Source of the DNA: Bradyrhizobium macuxiense | Lineage (GTDB): Bacteria; Pseudomonadota; Alphaproteobacteria; Rhizobiales; Xanthobacteraceae | Length of the DNA stretch: 57,638 bases | Direction of reading: 5' to 3' | Assembly (NCBI RefSeq): GCF_001542415.1 | Contig: NZ_LNCU01000080.1 | Span: 17,218-74,855 of the forward strand | Shown here: positions 9,091 to 18,706 of the stretch, one piece after another | Numbering within the stretch: the stretch's first letter is position 1 | Layout: every line of letters begins with the position of its first letter | Program-made: the position numbers and the translations under genes | Notes under the pieces: generated by a model | What the model was told of the DNA's origin: nothing | Databases searched by the model: none | Seen by the model: the letters and a program-made list of their open reading frames with translations, nothing else

Positions 9091-11454
9091 ATGGTCGCCA
9101 CGACCTATCGGATTTCGATCGATGCGATCCCGCGGCAAAACCAGCGGGAGGTTTGGCGCGAGGCGCTGGCCGGGCTGTTGCTTGACTGCAGATTGCCGGA
9201 AACCGGGCCGTTCCAGTTTGGCGAACTGACCGCGAAGCGCTCATCGACCGGCGCGCAGTTGGCGCTGCTGCGTTCGAGCGCGCAGCAGATCGTCTGCAAC
9301 GGCCATCCGGCGTCACCGGCGGCACCCGCCCGGGTCGCCATCATCTTCCATGGTTACGGACGCGGCAGCATCGCGACCGGCCAGCGCAGTTGCGAGCTCG
9401 CCGACAACGACGTGTCGGTGTGCGACCTGCAGTCGGCGTGGTGCATGACGTTGCGCGAGGATTTCGAGATCCTGCTGCTCGAGCTGCCGCGCGAACGGCT
9501 GCTCGGCCGGCTCGGGCACAACCGGCTGCGGCTTCCGATCGTGCTTGGAGCGACGATTGCCGCCGCGGCCGTGCGCCCGGTGATGCGGACACTGGCCGGG
9601 AACTTTTCGATTCTGGACAAGGCCGATCTCGCCACCACCGAAGTCGCGGTCACCGAGCTCGTCGCCGGTGCGGTGCTGGGCGAAACACGGCTCGATGCCG
9701 AGGCCATGACGCAGGTTCAGGCCGGGCATTTGCGGCGGGTCGATGCCGCGATCGAGGCGCAGCTCGGCAATCCCAATCTGGCGATCGCCGACATCGCGCG
9801 CCAGGAGGGCCTCTCGCAGCGCTATCTGCAGCGGCTGTTTGAACGCCAGAGCACGACGTTCTCGGCCTATGTGCGCGAGCGGCGGCTGGAGCGTTGCTGC
9901 AACGATCTGATTGACCCGAACTATGCCGACCAGCGCATCGCCGAGATCAGCTACCGTTGGGGATTTACCGACCAGGCCCATTTCAGCCGCATGTTCAGCG
10001 CAACCTACGGCACCTCGCCGCGCGAGTTTCGCAAGGCGGTGCCGCGCGATCCGGAAACCGAACGCACGCGGGGCCGGCCGCGGCTGGCGCGCAGCACCGC
10101 GACGGTGCTGCGGCTCGCGCCGGGTCCCGTGCTGCGGGACGTCGCAGCGCCGAGCGAATCGAATGCACTGACCGAGCCGGCGACAGCGCCGCCGGAAATG
10201 CGAGTCTCATCGCATCATCTCGAGGTTTCGAAAGAGACCACCCATTGGGGCTATCTCAGCCGCGCAATCCCGCCGGTGATGTGCGTGGAGCCCGGCGCAG
10301 TGGTGACCATCGAGACACTGACCCAGCACGCGTTCGACGATTACGAACGCATGATCAAGGGCGATCCGGGGGCCGAGAGCGTGTTCCGCTGGACCGCCGA
10401 GGGAAAAGCGGTCGAGCGGCGCGGCGCCGGTCCGATGGACGGCTCGATCTTCGGCCGCGGCGCCGGCGAGGGGTTCGGCGTGCACATTTGCACCGGCCCG
10501 GTCTATGTCCGTGGCGCGGAGCCGGGCGATGTGCTCGAGGTGCAGATCCTCGATATCTGGCCGCGGCCCTGCGCCAATCCGGCCTTCGCCGGCAAGTCAT
10601 TCGGCAGCAACGCCGCTGCCTGGTGGGGTTTTCAGTACAACGACCTGATCGATCCGCCGGCGAAGCGCGAGACCATCACCATCTTCGAGACCGATGCGCG
10701 CGCCGAGTGGGCGCGTGCGGTCTATTCCTATCGCTGGACGCCGCAGACCGATCCGTTCGGCGTGCGTCACGACACCATGGATTATCCCGGCGTGCCGGTC
10801 GATCACACAAGCATCGAGAAGCGGCCCGGCGTGCTCGCCGGTGTGCGCATTCCGTCGCGGCTGCACTTCGGTTTCATGGCGGTGGCGCCGCGCGAGTCCG
10901 ACATCATCGATTCGATTCCGCCCGGCTATTTCGGCGGCAATGTCGACAATTGGCGGGCGACCAAGGGCACCACGCTCTATCTCCCGGTCGCCGTACCGGG
11001 CGCACTGTTCTCGATCGGCGATCCGCATTTCGCGCAAGGTGACGGCGAGGTCAACGGCACCGCGCTGGAGCTTTCGCTCACCGGCCAGTTTCGCTTCGTC
11101 CTGCACAAGAACGGGCAGGGGTCCAAGCCGCATGTGGAAGGACTTGCGCATCCGCTGCTCGAAACCGCGGATGAGTGGATCCTGCACGGCTTCAGCTACG
11201 GCAATTATCTGCGTGAGCTCGGCCGGAATGCGCAGTCCGAGATCTACCAACGTTCGTCGGTCGATCTCGCACTGCGCAATGCGTTCCGCGCGACGCGCAA
11301 ATTCCTGATGGAGGGTTACCACCTTAGCGAGGATGAGGCGCTGGCGCTGATCTCGCTGGGTGTCGATTTCGGCGTCACGCAGGTCGCCGACGGCAATTGG
11401 GGCGTGCACGCGATCGTGCGCAAGAAACTGTTCGATCAGGCCGCCGACGCGTGA
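9091..11454 (+). CDS. AraC-type transcription regulator fused to an acetamidase/formamidase domain
   Basis: One uninterrupted 787-residue frame. Residues 1-200 resemble an AraC-type cupin-like sensor domain (ISIDAIPRQNQREVWREAL, then FHGYGRGSIATG). Residues about 215-315 are a complete AraC helix-turn-helix pair (LAIADIARQEGLSQRYLQRL, then IAEISYRWGFTDQAHFSRMF and GTSPREFRK). A 55-residue basic/Pro linker follows. Residues about 370-787 are a full acetamidase/formamidase domain with RRGAGPMDGSIFGRGAGEG, HICTGPVYVRGAEPGDVLEV, FGSNAAAWWGF and GDPHFAQGDGEVNGTALE. No signal peptide, so cytosolic. The enzyme half closely matches the divergent Tat enzyme. I infer an autoregulating enzyme-regulator that senses the amide or its product; the ATG at 9091 has a strong but close GGAGGGG. 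Confidence 0.85.
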   Translation: MVATTYRISIDAIPRQNQREVWREALAGLLLDCRLPETGPFQFGELTAKRSSTGAQLALLRSSAQQIVCNGHPASPAAPARVAIIFHGYGRGSIATGQRSCELADNDVSVCDLQSAWCMTLREDFEILLLELPRERLLGRLGHNRLRLPIVLGATIAAAAVRPVMRTLAGNFSILDKADLATTEVAVTELVAGAVLGETRLDAEAMTQVQAGHLRRVDAAIEAQLGNPNLAIADIARQEGLSQRYLQRLFERQSTTFSAYVRERRLERCCNDLIDPNYADQRIAEISYRWGFTDQAHFSRMFSATYGTSPREFRKAVPRDPETERTRGRPRLARSTATVLRLAPGPVLRDVAAPSESNALTEPATAPPEMRVSSHHLEVSKETTHWGYLSRAIPPVMCVEPGAVVTIETLTQHAFDDYERMIKGDPGAESVFRWTAEGKAVERRGAGPMDGSIFGRGAGEGFGVHICTGPVYVRGAEPGDVLEVQILDIWPRPCANPAFAGKSFGSNAAAWWGFQYNDLIDPPAKRETITIFETDARAEWARAVYSYRWTPQTDPFGVRHDTMDYPGVPVDHTSIEKRPGVLAGVRIPSRLHFGFMAVAPRESDIIDSIPPGYFGGNVDNWRATKGTTLYLPVAVPGALFSIGDPHFAQGDGEVNGTALELSLTGQFRFVLHKNGQGSKPHVEGLAHPLLETADEWILHGFSYGNYLRELGRNAQSEIYQRSSVDLALRNAFRATRKFLMEGYHLSEDEALALISLGVDFGVTQVADGNWGVHAIVRKKLFDQAADA

Positions 11455-11527
11455 CGTCGGCGCGAGCCTGCGTGGTCAGGATATTGCGACAGCAACGACG
11501 ATCGGTCGGCCTTGCCGACCGGCAGCG

Positions 11528-12115
11528 TTACTCGTCCTTCTTCGGCTGCGACATGCGCTCGAGGCGTTCCTGCATGTCCCTCATCTGACGACGGAGGTCG
11601 TCGATGTTGTTGTCCTCCGCTGCGGGCTCCGGCACCTTCTCCGGCTCGGTGCCGCCACGCTGCGGCACGAATGGCTTGAACATCGAGAAGGTCTGCTGGA
11701 ACAGCTCCATGTTGCGGCGGACCTGCTCTTCCAGCGGCGCAAACGGCGTGCCGCTCAGGGCGCCCGCGATCTGCTTGCGGAACTTCTCCTGCTCCCTGGT
11801 CAGCGTCTCCAGCGATTGCTCGAGATATTTCGGCACCACCATCTGCATGCTGTCGCCGTAGAAGCGGATCAGCTGCCGCAGGAATGTGGTCGGCAGCAGG
11901 TTTTGCCCGGCCTTGTTTTCCTGTTCGAAGATGATTTGCGCCAGGACGGAGCGGGTGATGTCGTCGCCGGTCTTGGCGTCATAGACGAGGAAATCCTCGC
12001 CTTCCTTCACCATCGCCGCGAGATCCTCAAGCGTCACATACGTGCTCGTACCGGTATTATAGAGCCGCCGGTTCGCGTATTTCTTGATCGTGGTCGGTTG
12101 TTCAGATTTTGCCAT
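11528..12115 (-). CDS. phaR: Polyhydroxyalkanoate synthesis repressor
   Basis: DNA- and PHA-binding repressor that couples phasin and PHA gene expression to polymer content. 195 residues. The N-terminal domain has the signature IKKYANRRLYNTGTSTYVTL (residues 10-29) and DLAAMVKEGEDFLVYDAKTG. The second domain (about 65-125) contains LLPTTFLRQLIRFYGDSMQ and KYLEQSLETL, the PHB accumulation regulatory domain. The C-terminus is a charged coiled coil (DDLRRQMRDMQERLERM). It is divergent from phaA, the usual arrangement for PHA genes in rhizobia. Confidence 0.95.
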   Translation of the reverse strand: MAKSEQPTTIKKYANRRLYNTGTSTYVTLEDLAAMVKEGEDFLVYDAKTGDDITRSVLAQIIFEQENKAGQNLLPTTFLRQLIRFYGDSMQMVVPKYLEQSLETLTREQEKFRKQIAGALSGTPFAPLEEQVRRNMELFQQTFSMFKPFVPQRGGTEPEKVPEPAAEDNNIDDLRRQMRDMQERLERMSQPKKDE

Positions 12116-13609
<1,494 letters not shown>

Positions 13610-13677
13610 ACAAAAGGCAGCGAGGCGGGTTAGTTGATGAAAAGATCATCTGTCCACCCCGGCGCGAGCTGATAAAT

Positions 13678-13713
13678 AAAATGCCCGGCCACGCGCCGGG
13701 CATTTTTGTTTTT
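13678..13713 (+). terminator. Intrinsic terminator after phaA
   Basis: A stem ATGCCCGGC (13681-13689) with GCCGGGCAT (13695-13703) and a 5-base loop is followed directly by a T-rich run (TTTTTGTTTTTG). It lies between phaA and phaB, so phaB probably has its own promoter or is expressed by partial read-through. The stem resembles the family B palindromes found elsewhere in the window. Confidence 0.75.
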
Positions 13714-13783
13714 GCGGTGCGAGTGAGTGCAAGAAAACCGGCATCATTCCGGTTTACAAAAGGCGGCCAAGGAGGAGACGTAC

Positions 13784-14509
13784 ATGGCACGTGTTGCATT
13801 GGTGACGGGCGGTACCCGGGGAATCGGAGCTGCGATCAGCAAGGCGCTGAAGGCGGCTGGCTACAAGGTCGCGGCGAGCTACGCCGGCAACGACGCCGCG
13901 GCGGAGAAGTTCAAGGCAGATTCCGGGATTCCCGTCTACAAGTGGGACGTCGCATCATTCGACGCCTGCGCGGCGGGCGTGAAGCAGGTCGAGGCTGATC
14001 TTGGCCCGGTCGACGTGCTCGTCAACAATGCCGGCATCACCAAGGACACTGCATTCCACAAGATGACGGTGGAGCAGTGGAACGCGGTGATCAACACCAA
14101 TCTCGGCTCGCTGTTCAACATGACGCGCCAGGTGATCGAGGGCATGCGTGCCCGCAAATTCGGTCGCGTCATTTCGATCTCCTCGATCAATGGCCAGAAG
14201 GGTCAGTTCGGCCAGGTCAACTACTCGGCGGCAAAGGCCGGCGACATCGGCTTCACCAAGGCGTTGGCTCTGGAGAATGCGAAGGGCGGCATCACCGTGA
14301 ACGTGATCTGCCCCGGCTACATCAACACCGAGATGGTGCAGGCGGTGCCGAAGGACGTGCTCGAGAAGAACGTGATCCCGCAGATTCCGGTTGCCCGGCT
14401 TGGCGAGCCTGAAGAGATCGCGCGCGCCGTGGTGTTCCTTGCTGCCGACGATGCCGGTTTCATCACCGGCTCGACACTGACCGTGAACGGCGGCCAGTAT
14501 CACGCCTAA
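13784..14509 (+). CDS. phaB: Acetoacetyl-CoA reductase (short-chain dehydrogenase)
   Basis: NADPH-dependent reduction of acetoacetyl-CoA to (R)-3-hydroxybutyryl-CoA, the second step of PHB synthesis. 241 residues with a Rossmann nucleotide motif GGTRGIGAA near the N-terminus, NNAG in VLVNNAGITKD, the catalytic Ser region (SSINGQKGQFGQ) and the YxxxK pair in NYSAAKAGD. The C-terminal stretch EIARAVVFLAADDAGFITG is typical. Start at ATG 13784 with GGAGGAG at 13771-13777. It could be called fabG by sequence alone, but its position behind phaA supports phaB. Confidence 0.9.
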   Translation: MARVALVTGGTRGIGAAISKALKAAGYKVAASYAGNDAAAEKFKADSGIPVYKWDVASFDACAAGVKQVEADLGPVDVLVNNAGITKDTAFHKMTVEQWNAVINTNLGSLFNMTRQVIEGMRARKFGRVISISSINGQKGQFGQVNYSAAKAGDIGFTKALALENAKGGITVNVICPGYINTEMVQAVPKDVLEKNVIPQIPVARLGEPEEIARAVVFLAADDAGFITGSTLTVNGGQYHA

Positions 14510-14553
14510 ATGCTTCGCGTCGTCGCGCCGCAGGCGCTGACAACAAAGTGGTG

Positions 14554-14576
14554 ATGCCCGGCCTTGTGCCGGGCAT
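14554..14576. repeat. Palindromic repeat family B, copy 1 (short)
   Basis: A single hairpin with arms ATGCCCGGC and GCCGGGCAT, followed by TTCACGTCTT. The same core and flank occur at 20661-20750, 42917-43014 and 47329-47407. It lies 44 bases downstream of phaB and could also serve as its 3' end structure. Confidence 0.65.
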
Positions 14577-14680
14577 TCACGTCTTTACAAGGGTGAGCCG
14601 AAAGCGACCCCCGTGCATGATTGCGGCACATCACGCGAAGATGCGCTTCGCGCCTGGGCCGGGCCACCGGAAATGTGCTG

Positions 14681-15553
14681 ATGACGACCCGTACCGCAAC
14701 CCTTGTTGGATTGACCGCCATCCTGATGTGGTCGCTGCTGTCGGTCATGACTGTTGCGACCGGCCGGATCCCGGCGTTCCAGCTCGCCGCCATGACGTTT
14801 GCGATCGGGGCGGCGGTGGCGTTCACAAGTTTCCTGTTTCGCCCGTCCGCCTTTGCCGCATTGAAGCAGCCGCTGGTTGCCTGGGTCGTCGGCGTCGGCG
14901 GGCTGTTCGGCTATCACGCGCTGTATTTCCTGGCGCTGCGCTTCGCGCCGCCGGCTGAAGCGGGACTGCTCAACTATCTCTGGCCGCTCCTGATCGTGCT
15001 GTTCTCCTCGCTGCTGCCGGGCGAGCGGCTCGCGATCCATTACATCGTCGGCGCGTTGCTGGGCCTCGTCGGCACAGTGCTGCTGTTCGCCGGCAATACC
15101 GGCAGCTTCGCGCGGAGCCAGATTCCGGGATTCGCGGCCGCCTTTGTCGCGGCCTTTGTCTGGGCGACCTATTCGGTGATGTCGCGCCGCCTCAAGGCGG
15201 TGCCATCAGATGCGGTGGCGGGTTTTTGCCTCGCCACCGCAGTACTCGCTGCACTCGTGCACATGATGGTCGAGACCACGGTGTGGCCGGCGACGTCGCT
15301 GCAATGGCTCGCTGTCGTCGGCCTGGGCATCGGCCCGGTTGGAGCTGCGTTCTTCGCCTGGGACATCGGCATGAAGCGCGGCGACATCCGCGTGCTCGGT
15401 GCGGCGTCCTACGCCACGCCGCTGTTGTCGACCGCCTTCCTGATCCTTGCAGGCTTTGCAAAGCCCAGCGCCAACATCGCCATCGCCGCGATCCTGATCG
15501 CCGGCGGCGGCCTGATCGCGGCCAAGGATATGGTGTTGAGGAAGCGAGGGTAG
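14681..15553 (+). CDS. DMT-superfamily transporter (EamA type)
   Basis: 290 residues with about ten membrane helices in two EamA repeats (first about 5-135, second about 145-288). Segments include ATLVGLTAILMWSLLSVM, LYFLALRFAPPAEAGLLNYL, LIVLFSSLLPGERL and FFAWDIGMKRGDIRVLGAAS. LNYLWPLLIVL and WDIGMKRGD recall the YddG aromatic amino acid/metabolite exporters, so export of an amino acid or metabolite is likely, but the substrate is not determinable. ATG 14681 is preferred over the upstream ATG 14621 because the helix pattern begins there; the ribosome binding site is weak. Confidence 0.85.
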   Translation: MTTRTATLVGLTAILMWSLLSVMTVATGRIPAFQLAAMTFAIGAAVAFTSFLFRPSAFAALKQPLVAWVVGVGGLFGYHALYFLALRFAPPAEAGLLNYLWPLLIVLFSSLLPGERLAIHYIVGALLGLVGTVLLFAGNTGSFARSQIPGFAAAFVAAFVWATYSVMSRRLKAVPSDAVAGFCLATAVLAALVHMMVETTVWPATSLQWLAVVGLGIGPVGAAFFAWDIGMKRGDIRVLGAASYATPLLSTAFLILAGFAKPSANIAIAAILIAGGGLIAAKDMVLRKRG

Positions 15554-15643
15554 AAAGTAGGATAGGTAGAGCGCAGCGAAACCCCATCGATCGTCACATG
15601 CGGAAGCATGATGGGTTTCGCTGCGCTCTATCGATCCTACAAG

Positions 15644-16078
15644 CTACCAAGAAGGCTCCCAGCCCTTTGGCGCCAGCTCGAAACTCGCGAACTCGAATCC
15701 CGGCGCGACGGTGCAGCCGACCAGCGTCCAGTCGCCGCTGCTTTCGGCGGCCTGCCTGGCATCCGCGGGCACGATCGCCTGCGGCCGTTCGCCGCTGGCG
15801 ACATCCGGACCAAGCGTGACCGTGTGCCTGCCGCAGGTCTCATGAGCGATCTGCAGCGTCAGCGGCGCGCCAGCGTAATGGTGCCAGACCTCGACTGCGT
15901 CGATGCGATGCCAGTGCGAGCGCTCGCCGCGGGCGAGCAGGAAGTAGATCGCGGTCGAGCAGGAACGACCGCTGTCGTCGCAGCGCTTGTCGCGAAACGT
16001 CTCGCGATAATGTCCGCCTTCCGGATGCGGCTTCAGCTCGAGCCGCGCGATGATCTCGGCAGCCGAGGGCTGTGGCAT
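15644..16078 (-). CDS. Cupin-fold protein (DUF985 / cupin_5)
   Basis: 144 residues. Characteristic motifs of the DUF985 cupin family: ELKPHPEGGHYRETF near the N-terminus, STAIYFLLARGERSHWHRIDAVEVWHHYAG and GPDVASGERPQAIVP, then VAPGFEFASFELA. His and Glu residues of the cupin metal site (HWHRIDAVEVWH) are visible. Its function is unknown in general. The start ATG overlaps the gloB stop by one base (TGATG), so it is translationally coupled downstream of gloB. Confidence 0.85.
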   Translation of the reverse strand: MPQPSAAEIIARLELKPHPEGGHYRETFRDKRCDDSGRSCSTAIYFLLARGERSHWHRIDAVEVWHHYAGAPLTLQIAHETCGRHTVTLGPDVASGERPQAIVPADARQAAESSGDWTLVGCTVAPGFEFASFELAPKGWEPSW

Positions 16079-16845
16079 CAGGACTTGTTCTTGCGCTCGC
16101 GGAGTTCGCCGAACACCTGGGCCGGGTCGGCGCCCTTCATGTGCAGCTTCGCCGCGACCACGGGCTCGTCGGCACGCAGGAACACGTTGGCCTTCTTCTC
16201 GTCGCCGAGCAGCACCGGAATCGTCGGCTTGTTCTCGGCGCGCAGTTTCGTCACTTCCGCCGCGCGCGCTTGCAATGCCGGATTATCGGGCTCGACGGTG
16301 AGTGCGAACTTGACGTTGGAGGCGGTGTATTCATGACCGCAATAGAGCCGGAAGTCGTCCGGCAGCGAGCGCAGCTTCAGCAACGAATCCCACATCATGA
16401 GATAGTTGCCTTCGAACACCCGGCCGCAACCGATCGAGAACAGCGTGTCGGCTGCGAACACCGCCTTCTCGCCGTCGAACACATAGGAGATGTGGTCGAG
16501 CGTGTGGCCGGGTGTCTCCACCACGCGCGCCAGCAGGCTGCCGACCTTGATCACGTCGGCATTGGCGGCACGCAGGTCGACATTGGCGATCTTCGCCGAT
16601 TTGTCGTGGGGGGCGACGACGCGGCAGCCGTATTTCTGCTTCAGCTCAGCGACGCCGCCGACATGGTCGCCATGGTGATGGGTGATCAGGATGTCGGTCA
16701 GCGTCCAGCCCTCGCGCTCCAGCGCCTTGATGATGGGCGCGGCTTCCGGCGCATCGATCGACGCCGTGGCCTTGGTCGCGGGGTCGTGGATCAGATAACC
16801 GAAATTGTCGGTGAGGCAGGTAAAGGTGCGAATTTCGGCGGCCAT
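16078..16845 (-). CDS. gloB: Hydroxyacylglutathione hydrolase (glyoxalase II)
   Basis: Hydrolyses S-D-lactoylglutathione to glutathione and D-lactate, the second step of methylglyoxal detoxification. 255 residues of metallo-beta-lactamase fold, with the binuclear site motif THHHGDHVGG (about residues 56-65), the third-ligand region TPGHTLDHISY, the bridging Asp in FAADTLFSIGCGRVFEG, and YCGHEYTASNVKFA for the last His and glutathione contacts. The C-terminal glyoxalase II domain is present (NKPTIPVLLGDEKKANVFLR). It heads a two-gene unit with the cupin gene. Confidence 0.93.
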   Translation of the reverse strand: MAAEIRTFTCLTDNFGYLIHDPATKATASIDAPEAAPIIKALEREGWTLTDILITHHHGDHVGGVAELKQKYGCRVVAPHDKSAKIANVDLRAANADVIKVGSLLARVVETPGHTLDHISYVFDGEKAVFAADTLFSIGCGRVFEGNYLMMWDSLLKLRSLPDDFRLYCGHEYTASNVKFALTVEPDNPALQARAAEVTKLRAENKPTIPVLLGDEKKANVFLRADEPVVAAKLHMKGADPAQVFGELRERKNKS

Positions 16846-16931
16846 GATATCTCCACGAAGTGCTTAGGCGAGGACGCCGGAGCATGCTCCGACCGCGAGG
16901 GATCGCGTCATGCTCCAACTTATCGATAGGT

Positions 16932-16981
16932 GAGCATGATTTGATCGAAAAACCGGGTTCCCACTTTTTCGGATCATGCTC
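16932..16981. repeat. Palindromic repeat family E, copy 1
   Basis: The element runs from GAGCATGATTTGATCG to CGGATCATGCTC, giving inverted GAGCATGAT ends with a GGTTCCCACTTTTTCGG interior. A related, longer element in the opposite orientation lies at 50512-50587. It fills the divergent gap between gloB and the methyltransferase gene at 17081. Confidence 0.6.
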
Positions 16982-17080
16982 TAACACGCCAAATGTAGGT
17001 GTGAAATATGGCGTTAACGCTCATGCGGCAACGCAATTTTCCGCGCGCCGGGGCCGCGAGCGGCATGTTAGGTTGGAGCC

Positions 17081-17815
17081 ATGGACGTCATTGACCTCCG
17101 GGACTTCTATTCGCAGCGCCTCGGCATTGTGGCGCGGCAGCTGATCAACCGCGGAATCCGTGGGCGCTGGCCCAATGCGGAGGGGCAGCGCGTGCTCGGG
17201 CTGGGCTATCCGACGCCCTATCTCGGCCTGTTCCGCGAATCCTGCGAGCGCTGCATCGCCTTCATGCCGGCGACCCAGGGCGTGCTGAAATGGCCGACCG
17301 GGCGGCCGGCGCTTGCGACCCTGGTCGATGAATTCTCGATGCCGCTGCAGGATGCCGCGGTCGACCGCGTGCTGCTGGTGCACGCGCTGGAGATGTCCGA
17401 CGATCCGGAGCGGCTGCTGCGCGAGGTCTGGCGGGTGCTGGCGCCATCCGGGCGGCTGATCGCCGTGATCCCGAATCGCCGCGGTGTATGGACGCGCACC
17501 GACAACACGCCGTTCGGCCACGGCCGGCCCTATTCGCGCGCGCAGATCACGCAACTGCTGCGGCAGACCTGGTTCACGCCGACGGCGTGGAGCGAAGCGC
17601 TGTTCATGCCGCCGGTTCAGGGCGGCTGGTTTCTGCGCTCGGCGATGGCATGGGAACGAGTCGGCGCGGCGCTGTCGTTGCCCTTCGCCGGCGTGCATAT
17701 CGTCGAGGCCAGCAAACAGGTCTATCGCGCGATCCCCGCGCACCGCGAGCGCACGCGGCTGATCCCGTCGCTGCGGCCGGTGCTGGTGCCGTCGTCAACG
17801 GCGACGCGTGGATAG
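17081..17815 (+). CDS. Class I SAM-dependent methyltransferase
   Basis: 244 residues. The Methyltransf_11-like core spans about residues 36-140: VLGLGYPTPYLGLF at the motif I position (an imperfect GxGxG), DAAVDRVLLVHALEMSDDP (motif II / post-motif) and LLREVWRVLAPSGRLIAVIPNRRGVW (motif III). The conserved C-terminal part (PFGHGRPYSRAQITQLL and MPPVQGGWFLRSAMAWERVG) matches an alphaproteobacterial methyltransferase group often found next to gloB. The substrate is unknown. It diverges from gloB. Confidence 0.8.
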   Translation: MDVIDLRDFYSQRLGIVARQLINRGIRGRWPNAEGQRVLGLGYPTPYLGLFRESCERCIAFMPATQGVLKWPTGRPALATLVDEFSMPLQDAAVDRVLLVHALEMSDDPERLLREVWRVLAPSGRLIAVIPNRRGVWTRTDNTPFGHGRPYSRAQITQLLRQTWFTPTAWSEALFMPPVQGGWFLRSAMAWERVGAALSLPFAGVHIVEASKQVYRAIPAHRERTRLIPSLRPVLVPSSTATRG

Positions 17816-17854
17816 CGCGCTCTCGAGCGAGGTGGATATAACTTCGCGTGAAGA

Positions 17855-17891
17855 GCTTCGGTCCTGATTCGATCAGAACCGAAACTGCTCT
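17855..17891. repeat. Dyad GAGC...GCTC downstream of the methyltransferase gene
   Basis: The arms TTCGGTCCTGAT and ATCAGAACCGAA flank TCG, within outer GAGC and GCTC. It is strong enough to form a hairpin in RNA and lies about 40 bases past the methyltransferase stop, so it may act as a 3' end for that gene. It may also be distantly related to the family E repeats. Confidence 0.45.
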
Positions 17892-17936
17892 CGCAAAAAA
17901 GCAAAAGGGCGGGCCGCCTGCAGCGTCGCCCGCCCT
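17892..17936 (-). terminator. Intrinsic terminator of the DUF4167 gene
   Basis: Read on the minus strand, a stem AGGGCGGGC (17936-17928) pairs with GCCCGCCCT (17914-17906) and is followed by TTTGCTTTTTT. It sits 24 bases beyond the DUF4167 stop codon. Confidence 0.8.
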
Positions 17937-17959
17937 GTCTTCAGAACTAAGCCGAAGCT

Positions 17960-18706
17960 TTACTCGCTGCCCGGATTGGCGTCTTCGTTCGAACCGGGCT
18001 GTGCGGCAATGTCGGGACGCGGGCCGTGCGGCCGGCGACGACGGCGCGGGAAGCGTTCGGCACGCTCGCTGCGCTCTCCGCCGCCATTGTTGTTCTCATA
18101 GCCGCCATTGACCTGCGGCTGCGCGCCCCCGGTGATGAAGGACGGCAGACGATCGACGCCGCCAGCGTCAGCCATTGCAGGCTGCGGCTGATTCTGCGGT
18201 TGCGGCTGTGGCTGATATTGCGGCTGCTGACGATGCTCGCGCTCTCGGTGCTCGCGCTGCTCACGCGGCTGCTGCTGATCACGCTGATACGGCTGCTGGC
18301 CGTTGTCGCGCATGAAGGGCTGCGGCACGAACCCCGGCTCCTGGCCGAAGCTCGAATAGCCGTCGCTATCATCATCGCTGTCATCGGACGGCGTTGCTTC
18401 CGCATCGGGGCGCGGCTGCTGCTGATTCTGCCGGAATTGCTCCTGGGCGGCAGCGATGATTCGGTAATAGTGCTCCGCGTGCTGGTAGTAGTTTTCGGCC
18501 GCAACCGGATCGCCTGAGGAGCGCGCATCGCGGGCAAGCTGAACGTATTTCTCGGCTACGTGGGAAGCCGTGCCGCGGATCTTGATGTCAGGTCCGTTCG
18601 ATTCGTACACCCGTGTCAGGGGATTCTGGCCGCGCCGGTTGTTATTGTTGTTATTGTTGTTGTTATTCCGGTTGCGCATCCGCTTGTTGTTCTGACCGTT
18701 TCTCAT
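17960..18706 (-). CDS. DUF4167 domain protein with Asn- and Gln-rich low-complexity regions
   Basis: 248 residues. MRNGQNNKRMRNRN is followed by ten consecutive Asn (residues 14-23). The conserved DUF4167 block is next (about 27-95: LTRVYESNGPDIKIRG, HVAEKYVQLARDARSSGD, AENYYQHAEHYYRII). A long Gln/Pro/Arg/Glu-rich disordered region ends in an Arg cluster (RRRRRPHGPRP). This family is found across Rhizobiales; the Arg-rich and Asn-rich tracts suggest RNA binding, but no function is established to my knowledge. It has its own terminator at 17892-17936. Confidence 0.9.
   Translation of the reverse strand: MRNGQNNKRMRNRNNNNNNNNNNRRGQNPLTRVYESNGPDIKIRGTASHVAEKYVQLARDARSSGDPVAAENYYQHAEHYYRIIAAAQEQFRQNQQQPRPDAEATPSDDSDDDSDGYSSFGQEPGFVPQPFMRDNGQQPYQRDQQQPREQREHREREHRQQPQYQPQPQPQNQPQPAMADAGGVDRLPSFITGGAQPQVNGGYENNNGGGERSERAERFPRRRRRPHGPRPDIAAQPGSNEDANPGSE

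Noticed and set aside
18638..18667. Tandem repeat as possible assembly artefact
   Set aside because: The tract is in frame, codes for Asn only and fits the Asn-rich N-terminus typical of DUF4167 proteins.
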